Positions 34,242 through 43,186 of a stretch of 64,000 nucleotides of DNA are shown piece after piece (position 1 is the stretch's first letter; each line of letters begins with the position of its first letter). The DNA comes from Carboxydocella thermautotrophica. GTDB taxonomy: Bacteria > Bacillota > GCA-003054495 > Carboxydocellales > Carboxydocellaceae. Location: positions 1,589,501 through 1,653,500 of the forward strand of contig CP028514.1 of NCBI GenBank assembly GCA_003054495.1, written 5' to 3'. The notes below the pieces were generated by a model. The model was given only the letters and a program-made list of their open reading frames with translations. It was not told the DNA's origin and ran no database searches. Position numbers and translations under genes: made by a program.

Positions 34242-36581
34242 CTACCACTTGACTGAAAATACCCAGGGTTCCTGTCCCAAAAAATTATTCCCCAAACTAA
34301 TTTCGACTTGCCGCTGGATAATATCAAGGGGCCCAAGGATAATTTGCCCTTTTACCTCCTGTTCGGGTTGTAACTCGAATTGATAATTGTTTTCGCTATG
34401 GTAAAGCTGGTAGATGATATTATTTCCTTGTCTAGCCTGAGGATTAGCCAGAGAGACCAGATGTTTTTGCAAGGAACGATTCTTGACCCTTAAGAATAAA
34501 CGCGTTTCCTCCTCTGCTATTTCTATCCGCTCCAGCTCTACCTCTATCCCATGTCGCACCAGTATCTGCTTAACATCCAATTTGTATTTAGCTGGTGTCA
34601 TGGCATTCCATAATTCAATTGGCTCAATTACACTGTTGACTATCAAGGGTATCTTTATTATTTCCCCATTGCGGGGATCAACAGTAGTAGTTGAGCCCAG
34701 ATTGCCTACCAGTCTGACCAGAGGCAAACTCTCTTCTTTTTGCAGAAGGAGATGGGGATCCCCATTATACTGGACCAGGATTCTGGTAATAGCTCCTTTG
34801 CTATCTGAAACAGCCATTTGTAACAAGAGATAATCTTCTGTACGATTAACCAGCTTCTCCAGTCTACCTGTAATCTTAACTTTGCGTCCGGACCATTCTT
34901 CAACTTTATTATAAGCCTGATTTATATTTTCATTGGTAATTAAAGTAGTATCCAGACGGCTATCCTGTAATAATTCCCCTGTTGTACTGCTGCCGGATTG
35001 GGGGAACTTCCGGTCTATATACATTTGTAAACTGAACATCCAGCCGAAGATTAATGCCGTTAGGGCCACAATGACATAAAATTTCTTTTTATCATCCCGC
35101 CAGAAATTTAACCAGCGCTGATTGGCAAACCATTGCTGGGTCAAGCCCTGTCCACTTTCAAGGCGTTCACCCAGAGCAGTTTTTAAATCAGCCAGTAACT
35201 CCCGCCCGCTTTGATAGCGCTGCCTGGCTTCTTTGGCCAGGGCTTTGGCCAGCACTTTTTCCAGTTCTGCCGGTGCATCCTCCCGCCAGCGGGTTAACGG
35301 CGGGGGTTGCCCGTATAAAATATCCTGTCCTACTTCTCGCAAGTCTTTTCCATAAAAAGGAAAATGTCCGGTTATCAATTGATACAGGATAACTCCGACC
35401 GCAAACCAGTCAGAAGATTTATCCCCCCTTTCTCCTCTTACCTGTTCGGGTGCCATATAGAGGGGAGTGCCTATGCTTTTGCCAGGGCCCAGCTCCGCTA
35501 GGGCTGCCAGACCAAAATCAGTAACATGCACCAGTCCTTTTTCATCAATGAGAATATTATCCCCTTTGAGGTCTAGATGAATAACCCCTTCTCGATGAGC
35601 ATAGTCCAGGGCATTACATATTTGTTCCAGAATATCATAGATTTCGCGCCAGCTAAATTGCCTTTGTTCCAGAGCCTCACTCAAGGTCAAACCCTGAACC
35701 AGGTCCATGACCAGGTAAAACTCGCCATCCTCTTCGTAATAATCATGGATGCGTACTATATTGGCGTGATTCAAACGGGCAGAAATCCGGGCAATCTGCT
35801 TCCACTGTTTATGTTTCTCTCCATCCTGGCCCGCATACAGCCGCTTTACTGCTACTTCCAGATCCAGCTTATTGTCAAAGGCGCGGAAAACCACCCCGGT
35901 AGCTCCCCGGCCTATCTCCTCCAGAATCTGATACCGGCTGCGAAAACTTTCTTTGGGCAAATCGTTCAGCACCGGATAAACCCCGGTTTGTTCCCGCTGA
36001 TCCTGAGGCACCAGGATATCAGCTACCTCATGCATCTCCTCTAAAGTCATATATTCCTTATCAAAGCTCATAATATGGGAAACCAGGTCCTTTAACAACA
36101 AAACCCTGACCTTACCAACCCTTCCCCGGGAAGTGTAGTGAATCCCATTAATATTGGAATGTTCATGGGTAAAAACTACAATGGGTTCCATCTTAAAATT
36201 TTTTTGGACCTGGTATTGCTGATAGTAATGATGTTTTAAATAGTCCCGAACAACTTTGGTATACTGATTAACCTGAGCGGCAGGATTGCCTATCTTGATA
36301 TATTCCTTCTTGCCATCATTTAATCGCTCCTGGGTCCAGTTGCCCATCAGGCCGCCGGTGATACGGCCATTCATGTTTTTACTCTCGATGACAAAGATCG
36401 CCGCCGGCGTAATCACAATATGGTCAATATCCACCACATTATCATTCATTGCCAGGCGCGGTGAGTTAATCACCAGAAAATATTCCGGAAGCTGTTCCGC
36501 CAGCTCTTTGGCTACTTTTTCTTCGCCATCAAGACCATAAAGTCCGGAGATACGGGATACTTCCTTCAATACTGTGGCCAC
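34242..36581 (-). CDS. NERD domain-Ser/Thr kinase-TM fusion protein
   Basis: A 779-residue multidomain protein. Residues 15-150 are a NERD (nuclease-related) domain with DIDHIVITPAAIFVIESKN, giving the D...E-x-K pattern. Residues 215-470 are a Hanks-type kinase: IGRGATGVVFRAFD, AVK (Lys246), HLDLKGDNILID (Asp337, where HRD has become HLD) and TDFG (Asp355). One transmembrane helix follows (FYVIVALTALIFGWMFSLQM, 501-520), then about 255 outer residues, beta-rich and OB-like in part. It starts at a GTG after AAGGAGGTG. Role unknown; the layout suggests a membrane sensor kinase with an inside nuclease-like module. It is followed by the IDEAL protein and pfkA. Confidence 0.85.
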   Translation of the reverse strand: MATVLKEVSRISGLYGLDGEEKVAKELAEQLPEYFLVINSPRLAMNDNVVDIDHIVITPAAIFVIESKNMNGRITGGLMGNWTQERLNDGKKEYIKIGNPAAQVNQYTKVVRDYLKHHYYQQYQVQKNFKMEPIVVFTHEHSNINGIHYTSRGRVGKVRVLLLKDLVSHIMSFDKEYMTLEEMHEVADILVPQDQREQTGVYPVLNDLPKESFRSRYQILEEIGRGATGVVFRAFDNKLDLEVAVKRLYAGQDGEKHKQWKQIARISARLNHANIVRIHDYYEEDGEFYLVMDLVQGLTLSEALEQRQFSWREIYDILEQICNALDYAHREGVIHLDLKGDNILIDEKGLVHVTDFGLAALAELGPGKSIGTPLYMAPEQVRGERGDKSSDWFAVGVILYQLITGHFPFYGKDLREVGQDILYGQPPPLTRWREDAPAELEKVLAKALAKEARQRYQSGRELLADLKTALGERLESGQGLTQQWFANQRWLNFWRDDKKKFYVIVALTALIFGWMFSLQMYIDRKFPQSGSSTTGELLQDSRLDTTLITNENINQAYNKVEEWSGRKVKITGRLEKLVNRTEDYLLLQMAVSDSKGAITRILVQYNGDPHLLLQKEESLPLVRLVGNLGSTTTVDPRNGEIIKIPLIVNSVIEPIELWNAMTPAKYKLDVKQILVRHGIEVELERIEIAEEETRLFLRVKNRSLQKHLVSLANPQARQGNNIIYQLYHSENNYQFELQPEQEVKGQIILGPLDIIQRQVEISLGNNFLGQEPWVFSVKW

Positions 36582-36611
36582 TTTTTCACCTCCTTGTCAA
36601 CAGACTTTAAT

Positions 36612-36639
36612 AAAAAACCACAGGAAGGTAATCCTGTGG
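36612..36639 (-). terminator. Rho-independent terminator after adk
   Basis: Stem CCACAGGA/TCCTGTGG with a 6-nt loop, followed by TTTTTT on the minus strand (36617-36612). It lies 17 nt after the adk stop. Confidence 0.87.
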
Positions 36640-36656
36640 CCAAAAATCCACCAAAA

Positions 36657-37328
<672 letters not shown>

Positions 37329-37428
37329 CTAAAAAAATTATAACACATAGGCCTGTTCTTGCAAAGGCCTGTTCAGGCGAAAACGCAACAACAGAGCCCG
37401 CAACATCTTTTTTCATTGCTACCTCCGT

Positions 37429-38592
37429 TTAACCAATTATTCCTGCGATAATAGGATAAGCATTTTGTAATACCCGCTGCGCATTAGCCAGATTTTTTTC
37501 GCGAATTTCCTGCTGCCGGGGAATAGGCTTTACCATGTCTTCCGGGTCCATCATCATTGCCGGTAAAGGTACTGGCGCTCCTCCCTGCCACTGTTCTAGC
37601 CAGCTGGCCGGTACAACTGGTAAACACAGCTGGTGACTCAAAGTTGCCCAGAGGAGTGTCCAGGCCCGGGGAACAACCCGCCAGATATCATAACCCCCTC
37701 CCCCTAAGGCCAGCCACCTTCCTCCGGAATATTGATGGGCATAGCCGTGAATTAACTCGGCATAGGCTCGTAATAGATGCATGTCCCCATGCAGATGGGT
37801 TAATGGATCCAGATAATGGGTATCACAGCCGTGCTGAGAAACAATTACATCCGGTTTAAACGCCTCTAAAAGAGGGGGTAACAGCAGCTGAAAACATTCC
37901 AGCATACTGGCAGTATCCGAAAAGGGTTCTAAAGGTAAATTGATACTATAGCCATATCCGGCTCCCTGACCCAGTTCGGTAATTTTCCCTGTACCAGGAA
38001 AGAGATATCTTCCCGTTTCATGCAATGAGATGGTTAAAACCTGGGGATTATCATAAAATGCCCATTGCACGCCATCACCATGGTGAGCATCAGTATCGAT
38101 ATAGACGACCCGCCAGCCTGCCTGACAAAATTTCTTGATTGCCAGCACAATATCATTAAAAACGCAAAAGCCGGAAGCCTGTTCCCGGTGGGCATGGTGT
38201 AATCCACCCGCATAGTTCAAAACATGCTCAGCGTTGCCGGCAAGAATCAATTCGGCTCCCTGTATCGATGCCCCCACCAGCAAGGCTGCTGCTTGCCCCA
38301 TCCGGGGAAAAACCGGATTGTCTTCCGTACCCAGTCCCCATGCCTCGGGGCCCAGGGAACATTCCCCTTTTTCCCCCAGACTAAAAACCGCATTGACATA
38401 GGCAGGAGAATGGAAGAGTACCAGTTCTTCAAAAGTTGCACCTCGCGCTTCTAGCGCCTTCTCTGGCCATAGCCCCATGGCTTTAATCAGGGTTTCTGTT
38501 AATTCCAGCCGCAAAGGATTGAAGGGATGTTCATCACTAAGCTGATACCGCTGAAAATGCCGGCTATGGATTAAAAGACTTCTACCGCCCAT
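37429..38592 (-). CDS. acuC: AcuC, class I/II histone-deacetylase-like protein deacetylase
   Basis: A 387-residue Zn-dependent deacetylase. The metal and catalytic motifs are GGLHHAHREQASGFCVFND (His-His pair), VVYIDTDAHHGDGVQWAFYD (Asp and His ligands) and SQHGCDTHYLDPLTH. In Bacillus, AcuC removes acetyl groups put on acetyl-CoA synthetase by AcuA, controlling acetate activation. It overlaps acuB by 11 nt at its start, giving acuA-acuB-acuC in the Bacillus order. In a Wood-Ljungdahl organism this suggests post-translational control of acetate/acetyl-CoA interchange. Confidence 0.92.
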   Translation of the reverse strand: MGGRSLLIHSRHFQRYQLSDEHPFNPLRLELTETLIKAMGLWPEKALEARGATFEELVLFHSPAYVNAVFSLGEKGECSLGPEAWGLGTEDNPVFPRMGQAAALLVGASIQGAELILAGNAEHVLNYAGGLHHAHREQASGFCVFNDIVLAIKKFCQAGWRVVYIDTDAHHGDGVQWAFYDNPQVLTISLHETGRYLFPGTGKITELGQGAGYGYSINLPLEPFSDTASMLECFQLLLPPLLEAFKPDVIVSQHGCDTHYLDPLTHLHGDMHLLRAYAELIHGYAHQYSGGRWLALGGGGYDIWRVVPRAWTLLWATLSHQLCLPVVPASWLEQWQGGAPVPLPAMMMDPEDMVKPIPRQQEIREKNLANAQRVLQNAYPIIAGIIG

Positions 38593-39232
38593 AGCCGGTA
38601 TCCTCCAGTCGCGGCGTTCTGACTATATATCCTGCTTGCTGTAAAGCAGCCATAATTTTGCGGGGATCGATGGTATTGACCCTGATTACCATCAAACGGT
38701 ATTCCTCATGCCTGCGTTTGGGTAAAGTGACAACACTGACAATATTTACTCCCAGATTTTTGAAAATAATGGCGATGTCAGCCAGTACGCCTGGCCGATC
38801 TGGTATTTCCAAAATTAACTGGGAGCCGGGTTCGTGTACACCCAGCAATTCCGTTAATGCCCGCAAAATATCGCTTTGGGTCAAAAGCCCGACCAGGTAC
38901 TTGCCATCGACCACTGGCAAGGAGCCGATCCTGAATTCATACATAATCCTGGCTGCCTCATCTATGGTATCATCAGGCGCGATAGTAATCACATTTTTGC
39001 TCATGATCTGCCCGATCCAAATTTGGCAGGTTTTTTCTTCGCTGTTTTCTTCCCAGAACGCCGGGCTGGCAGAACGCAAATCCCGATCAGAAACAATCCC
39101 TACCAGCCGCCCTTCGGAAATTACCGGCAAATGCCTGATGCGCAAATTTTTCATAATTTTCCAGGCTTCCGCCAGGGTAGTTTGAGGGTTAACAGTTACC
39201 ACTGGTGAACGCATAATTCGGTAGACTTCCAT
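38582..39232 (-). CDS. acuB: AcuB, tandem CBS plus ACT domain protein
   Basis: A 216-residue regulator with two CBS motifs (VYRIMRSPVVTVNPQTTLAE; IMSKNVITIAPDDTIDEAAR) and a C-terminal ACT domain starting SQLILEIPDRPGVLADIAII. Tandem CBS pairs bind adenine nucleotides and ACT domains bind small molecules, so it could tie the AcuA/AcuC acetylation switch to energy or amino-acid state; that link is inference. It lies between acuA (18 nt away) and acuC (overlapping). An AGGGAG site precedes the ATG at 39232. Confidence 0.9.
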   Translation of the reverse strand: MEVYRIMRSPVVTVNPQTTLAEAWKIMKNLRIRHLPVISEGRLVGIVSDRDLRSASPAFWEENSEEKTCQIWIGQIMSKNVITIAPDDTIDEAARIMYEFRIGSLPVVDGKYLVGLLTQSDILRALTELLGVHEPGSQLILEIPDRPGVLADIAIIFKNLGVNIVSVVTLPKRRHEEYRLMVIRVNTIDPRKIMAALQQAGYIVRTPRLEDTGYGR

Positions 39233-39250
39233 CCTTCTCCCTCCCTGTCT

Positions 39251-39862
39251 TTATAACATCCAAAGATTCTGATAGAGGCTGCCTTCGAACTGGATGACTC
39301 TCTCCGCCGGTACTCGTTTGCCGATCCGTACCCGGAGCATATTGGCAGGATGGCTGGCTATTTCCGGCTCATCGGTATTTCGGAGCTGGAATCCCCCTTT
39401 CTCCATCACATGACTCAACATCTTCTTGTAGCCCCATAAATCCAGCCCTGTGCCTTTTAAGTCCCAGTGCCAGTGCAAATGCTGGGAAATCACGATATAA
39501 TCTTCCCAGAAATCATCACAGAAAGTTTCCTGCAACAGTAAGCCAGCCAGCCCAAAACCCCGCCACTCCGGTGAAATTTCAATAGCCCCCAGTTCCAGGA
39601 TAAAGCCGGCAAATTCCCCTTTACCCCAGCGCCCCTCCTCTTCAGCAGGATGAAAGGTTACATAGCCTACCAGTGTTTCGTCGGCAATACATCCATATAC
39701 CCTGCCTTCCGGCATGGCCGCTATTTGCTGCAAAGCCCGGTGCTGTTCATGAGGCCGCCGAAAGGCAGTTAAGCCCGGATCAAACTGCAAACATGCCAGC
39801 ACATCTTCCGTTAGCGGCCCTCCTACTGCCACTTCTCCCTTATCTGTCTGTACTCTCCGCAT
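39251..39862 (-). CDS. acuA: AcuA, GNAT-family protein acetyltransferase
   Basis: A 203-residue GNAT enzyme. The acetyl-CoA binding region is LELGAIEISPEWRGFGLAGL followed by LLQETF (R-G-x-G-L/x-A pattern). The whole resembles Bacillus AcuA, which acetylates and switches off acetyl-CoA synthetase. It is the first gene of acuABC; the order and tight spacing match Bacillus. The ATG at 39862 has a GAGGTAAG site. The target enzyme is not in this window. Confidence 0.88.
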   Translation of the reverse strand: MRRVQTDKGEVAVGGPLTEDVLACLQFDPGLTAFRRPHEQHRALQQIAAMPEGRVYGCIADETLVGYVTFHPAEEEGRWGKGEFAGFILELGAIEISPEWRGFGLAGLLLQETFCDDFWEDYIVISQHLHWHWDLKGTGLDLWGYKKMLSHVMEKGGFQLRNTDEPEIASHPANMLRVRIGKRVPAERVIQFEGSLYQNLWML

Positions 39863-39883
39863 CCTTCTTACCTCCTCTTTTTT

Positions 39884-40297
39884 CTAACGAGTCAGCCAGG
39901 CAATGACCGCCACCACCAATGTCATGATCACGATTGCCAGCATGCAACCTCCCTGGCTGGCTCCTGTTTTTAACAAAATCCCCCGGGCTTCAGCTTCTCT
40001 GGTGATATAATGATTGAGTTTGAGTGGGCCCAGGACAGCCATGACCTGGCTATCCAGGAAATCCCGGTCACCGCCTTTGGCCAGTACGCTCTCGATTACA
40101 GCCTTTTCCCATTCTGCTGCTAGAGCCGTATCCTCCTTCAGGGTTTTCAAGATTAACTCTGCCACGGCTCGTCCCTGCGCTCCATAGACTTTGCGCCTTT
40201 CCTCCCGGCTCAATTGCTGTAAAGGTTTAATCCAAACAGGGTCACCGGCGTAAATCCTGTCATGTTCACAAAGCCAGTGCCAGATTTTTTCAGCCAT
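39884..40297 (-). CDS. Tail-anchored hypothetical protein
   Basis: A 137-residue protein of no recognised family. The first 110 residues are soluble and helical (KIWHWLCEHDRIYAGDPVWI; REERRKVYGAQGRAVAELIL). The last 23 residues form one hydrophobic helix (CMLAIVIMTLVVAVIAWLTR), so it should be anchored by its C-terminus with the body inside the cell. It lies between the PBP gene (21 nt upstream) and acuA (21 nt downstream) in the same direction, suggesting cotranscription. A GGAGAAGGAAG site precedes the ATG at 40297. Confidence 0.75.
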   Translation of the reverse strand: MAEKIWHWLCEHDRIYAGDPVWIKPLQQLSREERRKVYGAQGRAVAELILKTLKEDTALAAEWEKAVIESVLAKGGDRDFLDSQVMAVLGPLKLNHYITREAEARGILLKTGASQGGCMLAIVIMTLVVAVIAWLTR

Positions 40298-40318
40298 CTT
40301 CCTTCTCCCCTATCTCTC

Positions 40319-42247
40319 CTAAAATCCAGGCAGATTGATAAAGGGAACAAACCAGTGCAGGGCACAGTACTCCTGGGGCTCTTTACCCTGCTCAAAAGCC
40401 AGCTCGGCAGTGCGTTCACAGGCTGGTCCTGCCTTTTGCCCTGAATCCAGACAAACTTTTTCCTTAACTATATTACCAGGAACGTTAAATTCCATCTCCC
40501 CTCGCAAGGCAGGGGAATTGACAATTTCAGCCCAGAGCGGTGCGGCCATTTTTCCTCCAGTCCCTACCCCTTTTCCTTTGAGATCATATCCCAGCCAAAC
40601 TACAACGGTATATTTACTATTAAAGCCTGCAAACCAGGCATCACGGTTCTCCTGGGTGGTCCCGGTTTTGCCAGCAACCGCCTGATTCCGTATTATCTGG
40701 CTAATGCGGGCCGCTGTGCCCTGTGGTCCTGTAACCCCGCGCATCATGTCCAACAGTTGAAAAGCAAGTTCAGGTCCAAGCGCCTGCCAGCGCCTGGGCT
40801 GTCCCTGCCAGAGATTAGTACCAGTACCGGTAACTATCCTGGAAATATACCAGGGTTCTATATATTGCCCTTTACCAGGGAAAACCCGATAAGCCGCCGC
40901 CATTTCCCACGGAGTCACCTCACCACTGCCCAGGGCCAGGGATAACACCGGCGGTAGGGGTGAAGTAAAACCAAATTTTTTTGCTTCTTTAACCAGTTGC
41001 TCCGGGCCATACTGGGCCAGAATTTTAACAGGAATGATATTATCGGAGACCCAGACAGCTTCCGCCATAGTCAGCTCCCGGCCATGATAACCGGGCCTGC
41101 CATAATCCTGGGGCTGATAACCCTGGAAATTAACCGGTTCACATTTATAGAGGCTATTGGCCTGCATCCCTTGCTCCAGCGCCAGAGCATAGAGAAAAGG
41201 TTTAAAAGCTGAGCCAGGCTGCCGGCGGGCCAAGACCCGATTATATGAGCTCTGCCACCAGTCCCGGCCACCGGTCAGGGCCCGAACAGCCCCGCTATCA
41301 TTCTCCAGCACTATCACCGCTACCTGCAGTCCGGGATATTTCTGCAAATATGTTTGTACCCTGTCATTAACCACCTGCTGAATCTCTGCATCCAGAGTCG
41401 TCTCGATTTTCAGTCCCCCTGCCAGCAAGGTTTCCTGGTCAACCTGCTTTTCCGCCTGTTGCTTGACCAGGTCCAGAAAGTAAGGAGCCAGGCTGGAAAC
41501 AGCCCTTTGCTTTTTTCGGATTTGCAATGGTTGTTCCTCGGCCTGACGGGCCTGTTCAGGAGTGATGACTTTCATTTCCACCATTTGCTGCAGAACATAG
41601 CGCTGCCGCTTTTTGGTCGCTTCCAGGTTAGCCCAGGGATTTACGCGCGAAGGTGCTTTCAAAGTAGCGGCCAGCAAGGCGCTTTCAGCCAGGTTCAAAT
41701 CTTTGGCCCTTTTGCCAAAGTAGGTTTGAGCTGCAGCTTCTATACCATAGGCTCCTTCGCCAAAATAAACGCTATTGAGATATAGCTCCAGGATCTCATC
41801 TTTGGTATATTGCTGTTCCAGCTGAATAACCCACCAGGCCTCCAGCAGCTTGCGCTTCCATGTTCTTTCCTGGCTCAAAAACAGGTTTTTTACCGTTTGC
41901 TGGGAGATGGTACTGCCCCCCTCCACTATCCGGCCAGCCCTCAAATTATGCCAGATAGCCCGGATTATACCAGCTGGATCCAGCCCCTGATGCAGATAAA
42001 AATCCCGGTCTTCAGCCGCTATTACTGCTTGCAGCACATAAGGGGATATGTCTTTCAGTTTAACCGGATAACGTTTTTGTTCATAAATTTGTCCGATCAC
42101 TCTGCCCTTGTGATCAGTAATCAGAGTAGCCGCCGGCAGCTGGGGCTGTGGCAAACGGGGCAACCATTGATTTAAGGGTTTACAACCAGAGAGCAGAAAA
42201 AGAAAAAGGATAACCATGACCGCTAAACGCCATTTGCTTCTGGTCAT
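40319..42247 (-). CDS. Class A penicillin-binding protein (PBP1A family)
   Basis: A 642-residue bifunctional peptidoglycan synthase. The GT51 glycosyltransferase shows AVIAAEDRDFYLHQGLDPAG, EGGSTISQQTVKN and YLNSVYFGEGAYGIEAAA. The transpeptidase shows the three active-site motifs: SxxK (GSAFKPF), SxN (VSDN) and KTG (AGKTGTTQENRDAWFAG). The N-terminus MTRSKWRLAVMVILFLFLLS continues GCKPL, so a lipobox (LLSGC) replaces the plain membrane anchor, hinting that it is a lipoprotein. The start is the ATG at 42247 with AAGGAGGG. A gene for spermidine synthase lies upstream. Confidence 0.92.
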   Translation of the reverse strand: MTRSKWRLAVMVILFLFLLSGCKPLNQWLPRLPQPQLPAATLITDHKGRVIGQIYEQKRYPVKLKDISPYVLQAVIAAEDRDFYLHQGLDPAGIIRAIWHNLRAGRIVEGGSTISQQTVKNLFLSQERTWKRKLLEAWWVIQLEQQYTKDEILELYLNSVYFGEGAYGIEAAAQTYFGKRAKDLNLAESALLAATLKAPSRVNPWANLEATKKRQRYVLQQMVEMKVITPEQARQAEEQPLQIRKKQRAVSSLAPYFLDLVKQQAEKQVDQETLLAGGLKIETTLDAEIQQVVNDRVQTYLQKYPGLQVAVIVLENDSGAVRALTGGRDWWQSSYNRVLARRQPGSAFKPFLYALALEQGMQANSLYKCEPVNFQGYQPQDYGRPGYHGRELTMAEAVWVSDNIIPVKILAQYGPEQLVKEAKKFGFTSPLPPVLSLALGSGEVTPWEMAAAYRVFPGKGQYIEPWYISRIVTGTGTNLWQGQPRRWQALGPELAFQLLDMMRGVTGPQGTAARISQIIRNQAVAGKTGTTQENRDAWFAGFNSKYTVVVWLGYDLKGKGVGTGGKMAAPLWAEIVNSPALRGEMEFNVPGNIVKEKVCLDSGQKAGPACERTAELAFEQGKEPQEYCALHWFVPFINLPGF

Positions 42248-42270
42248 CCGGTTATCCCTCCTTATCACTA

Positions 42271-43095
42271 TTATTTATTCACAATTTCCGCTACAAAGGG
42301 CGGTAAGGCAAAGGCAGCCTGATGAACTTCCGGTGTATAATAACGGTTACTAAAGGGCAGGGTTTCAGGCCAGCTTGGTTTCAGTTCCGAATCACTGGCC
42401 ATAGTAAAAGTCCAGAATCCTCCCACATAGCTAGGAATAGCTGTTAAATAAGGTTTAACATAGGTGAAATTCTCCCGCATAGCCTGCACCGCTCTCTGAA
42501 ACGCCTGTGGATAAAAGAGGGGCGACTCCGTCTGGGCTACTACTGCTCCTCCAGGCTTTAAAGCCCGTTTGACCAGCTGATAGAACTTGCTGCCAAACAG
42601 TGGTTCAGCAGGTCCAATGGGGTCGGAAGAATCAACGATAATCAAATCAAAGGCAGCTTGCTGCTGCTCGACATATTTAATCCCATCCCCAATGGCCAGT
42701 TCAACCCGGGGATCGCTCAGGCAGGCAGCCGTTACCGGCAAATACTGCCGACAGGCATTGATTACATCTTCATCAATTTCAGCCAGTACCACCTTTTTAA
42801 CCCCGGTGTGTTTCAGCACTTCGCGGACTGTACCGCCATCACCGCCACCGATGACCAGTACCGTTTCCACCTGCCGCAAACTGAACATGGGCACATGGGC
42901 AATCATTTCATGATAAATACATTCATCTTTTTCAGTGGTCTGAACAATCCCGTCCAGAACCAATGCTCTCCCTAAATCATAAAATTCAACAATTGCCAGA
43001 TGTTGATAGGGAGTTTGTTTTTGATAAAATATTTCCTTTATTTTCCAACTCACGCTATAGCCCTCTGTATGTTGCTCTCTCAGCCACAGCTCCAT
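42271..43095 (-). CDS. speE: Spermidine synthase
   Basis: A 274-residue aminopropyltransferase that makes spermidine from putrescine and decarboxylated SAM. Motifs: QHLAIVEFYDLGRALVLDGI, YHEMIAHVPMFS, VLVIGGGDGGTVREVLKH (nucleotide-binding glycine loop), IDEDVINACRQYLP and VDSSDPIGPAEPLF with the catalytic Asp. The length is close to the Bacillus enzyme (276). The ATG at 43095 has an AGGAGG-like site. It precedes the PBP gene by 23 nt; other polyamine genes are not in the window. Confidence 0.94.
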   Translation of the reverse strand: MELWLREQHTEGYSVSWKIKEIFYQKQTPYQHLAIVEFYDLGRALVLDGIVQTTEKDECIYHEMIAHVPMFSLRQVETVLVIGGGDGGTVREVLKHTGVKKVVLAEIDEDVINACRQYLPVTAACLSDPRVELAIGDGIKYVEQQQAAFDLIIVDSSDPIGPAEPLFGSKFYQLVKRALKPGGAVVAQTESPLFYPQAFQRAVQAMRENFTYVKPYLTAIPSYVGGFWTFTMASDSELKPSWPETLPFSNRYYTPEVHQAAFALPPFVAEIVNK

Positions 43096-43165
43096 TCCCA
43101 GTCCTCCTTAAGTAATTATTTGCCACATTTAATTATATCACAGAAGGCAAAAAGAGCAAGTTTAG

Positions 43166-43186
43166 AGCCCGCCGGTTAAGCGGGCT
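43166..43186 (-). terminator. Hairpin at the end of the GGDEF/HD-GYP gene
   Basis: AGCCCGC/GCGGGCT with a 7-nt loop spanning the stop codon of the 43176-44810 gene. The T-rich stretch (CTCTTTTT) begins about 12 nt later, so it is a weak terminator at best. Confidence 0.45.
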
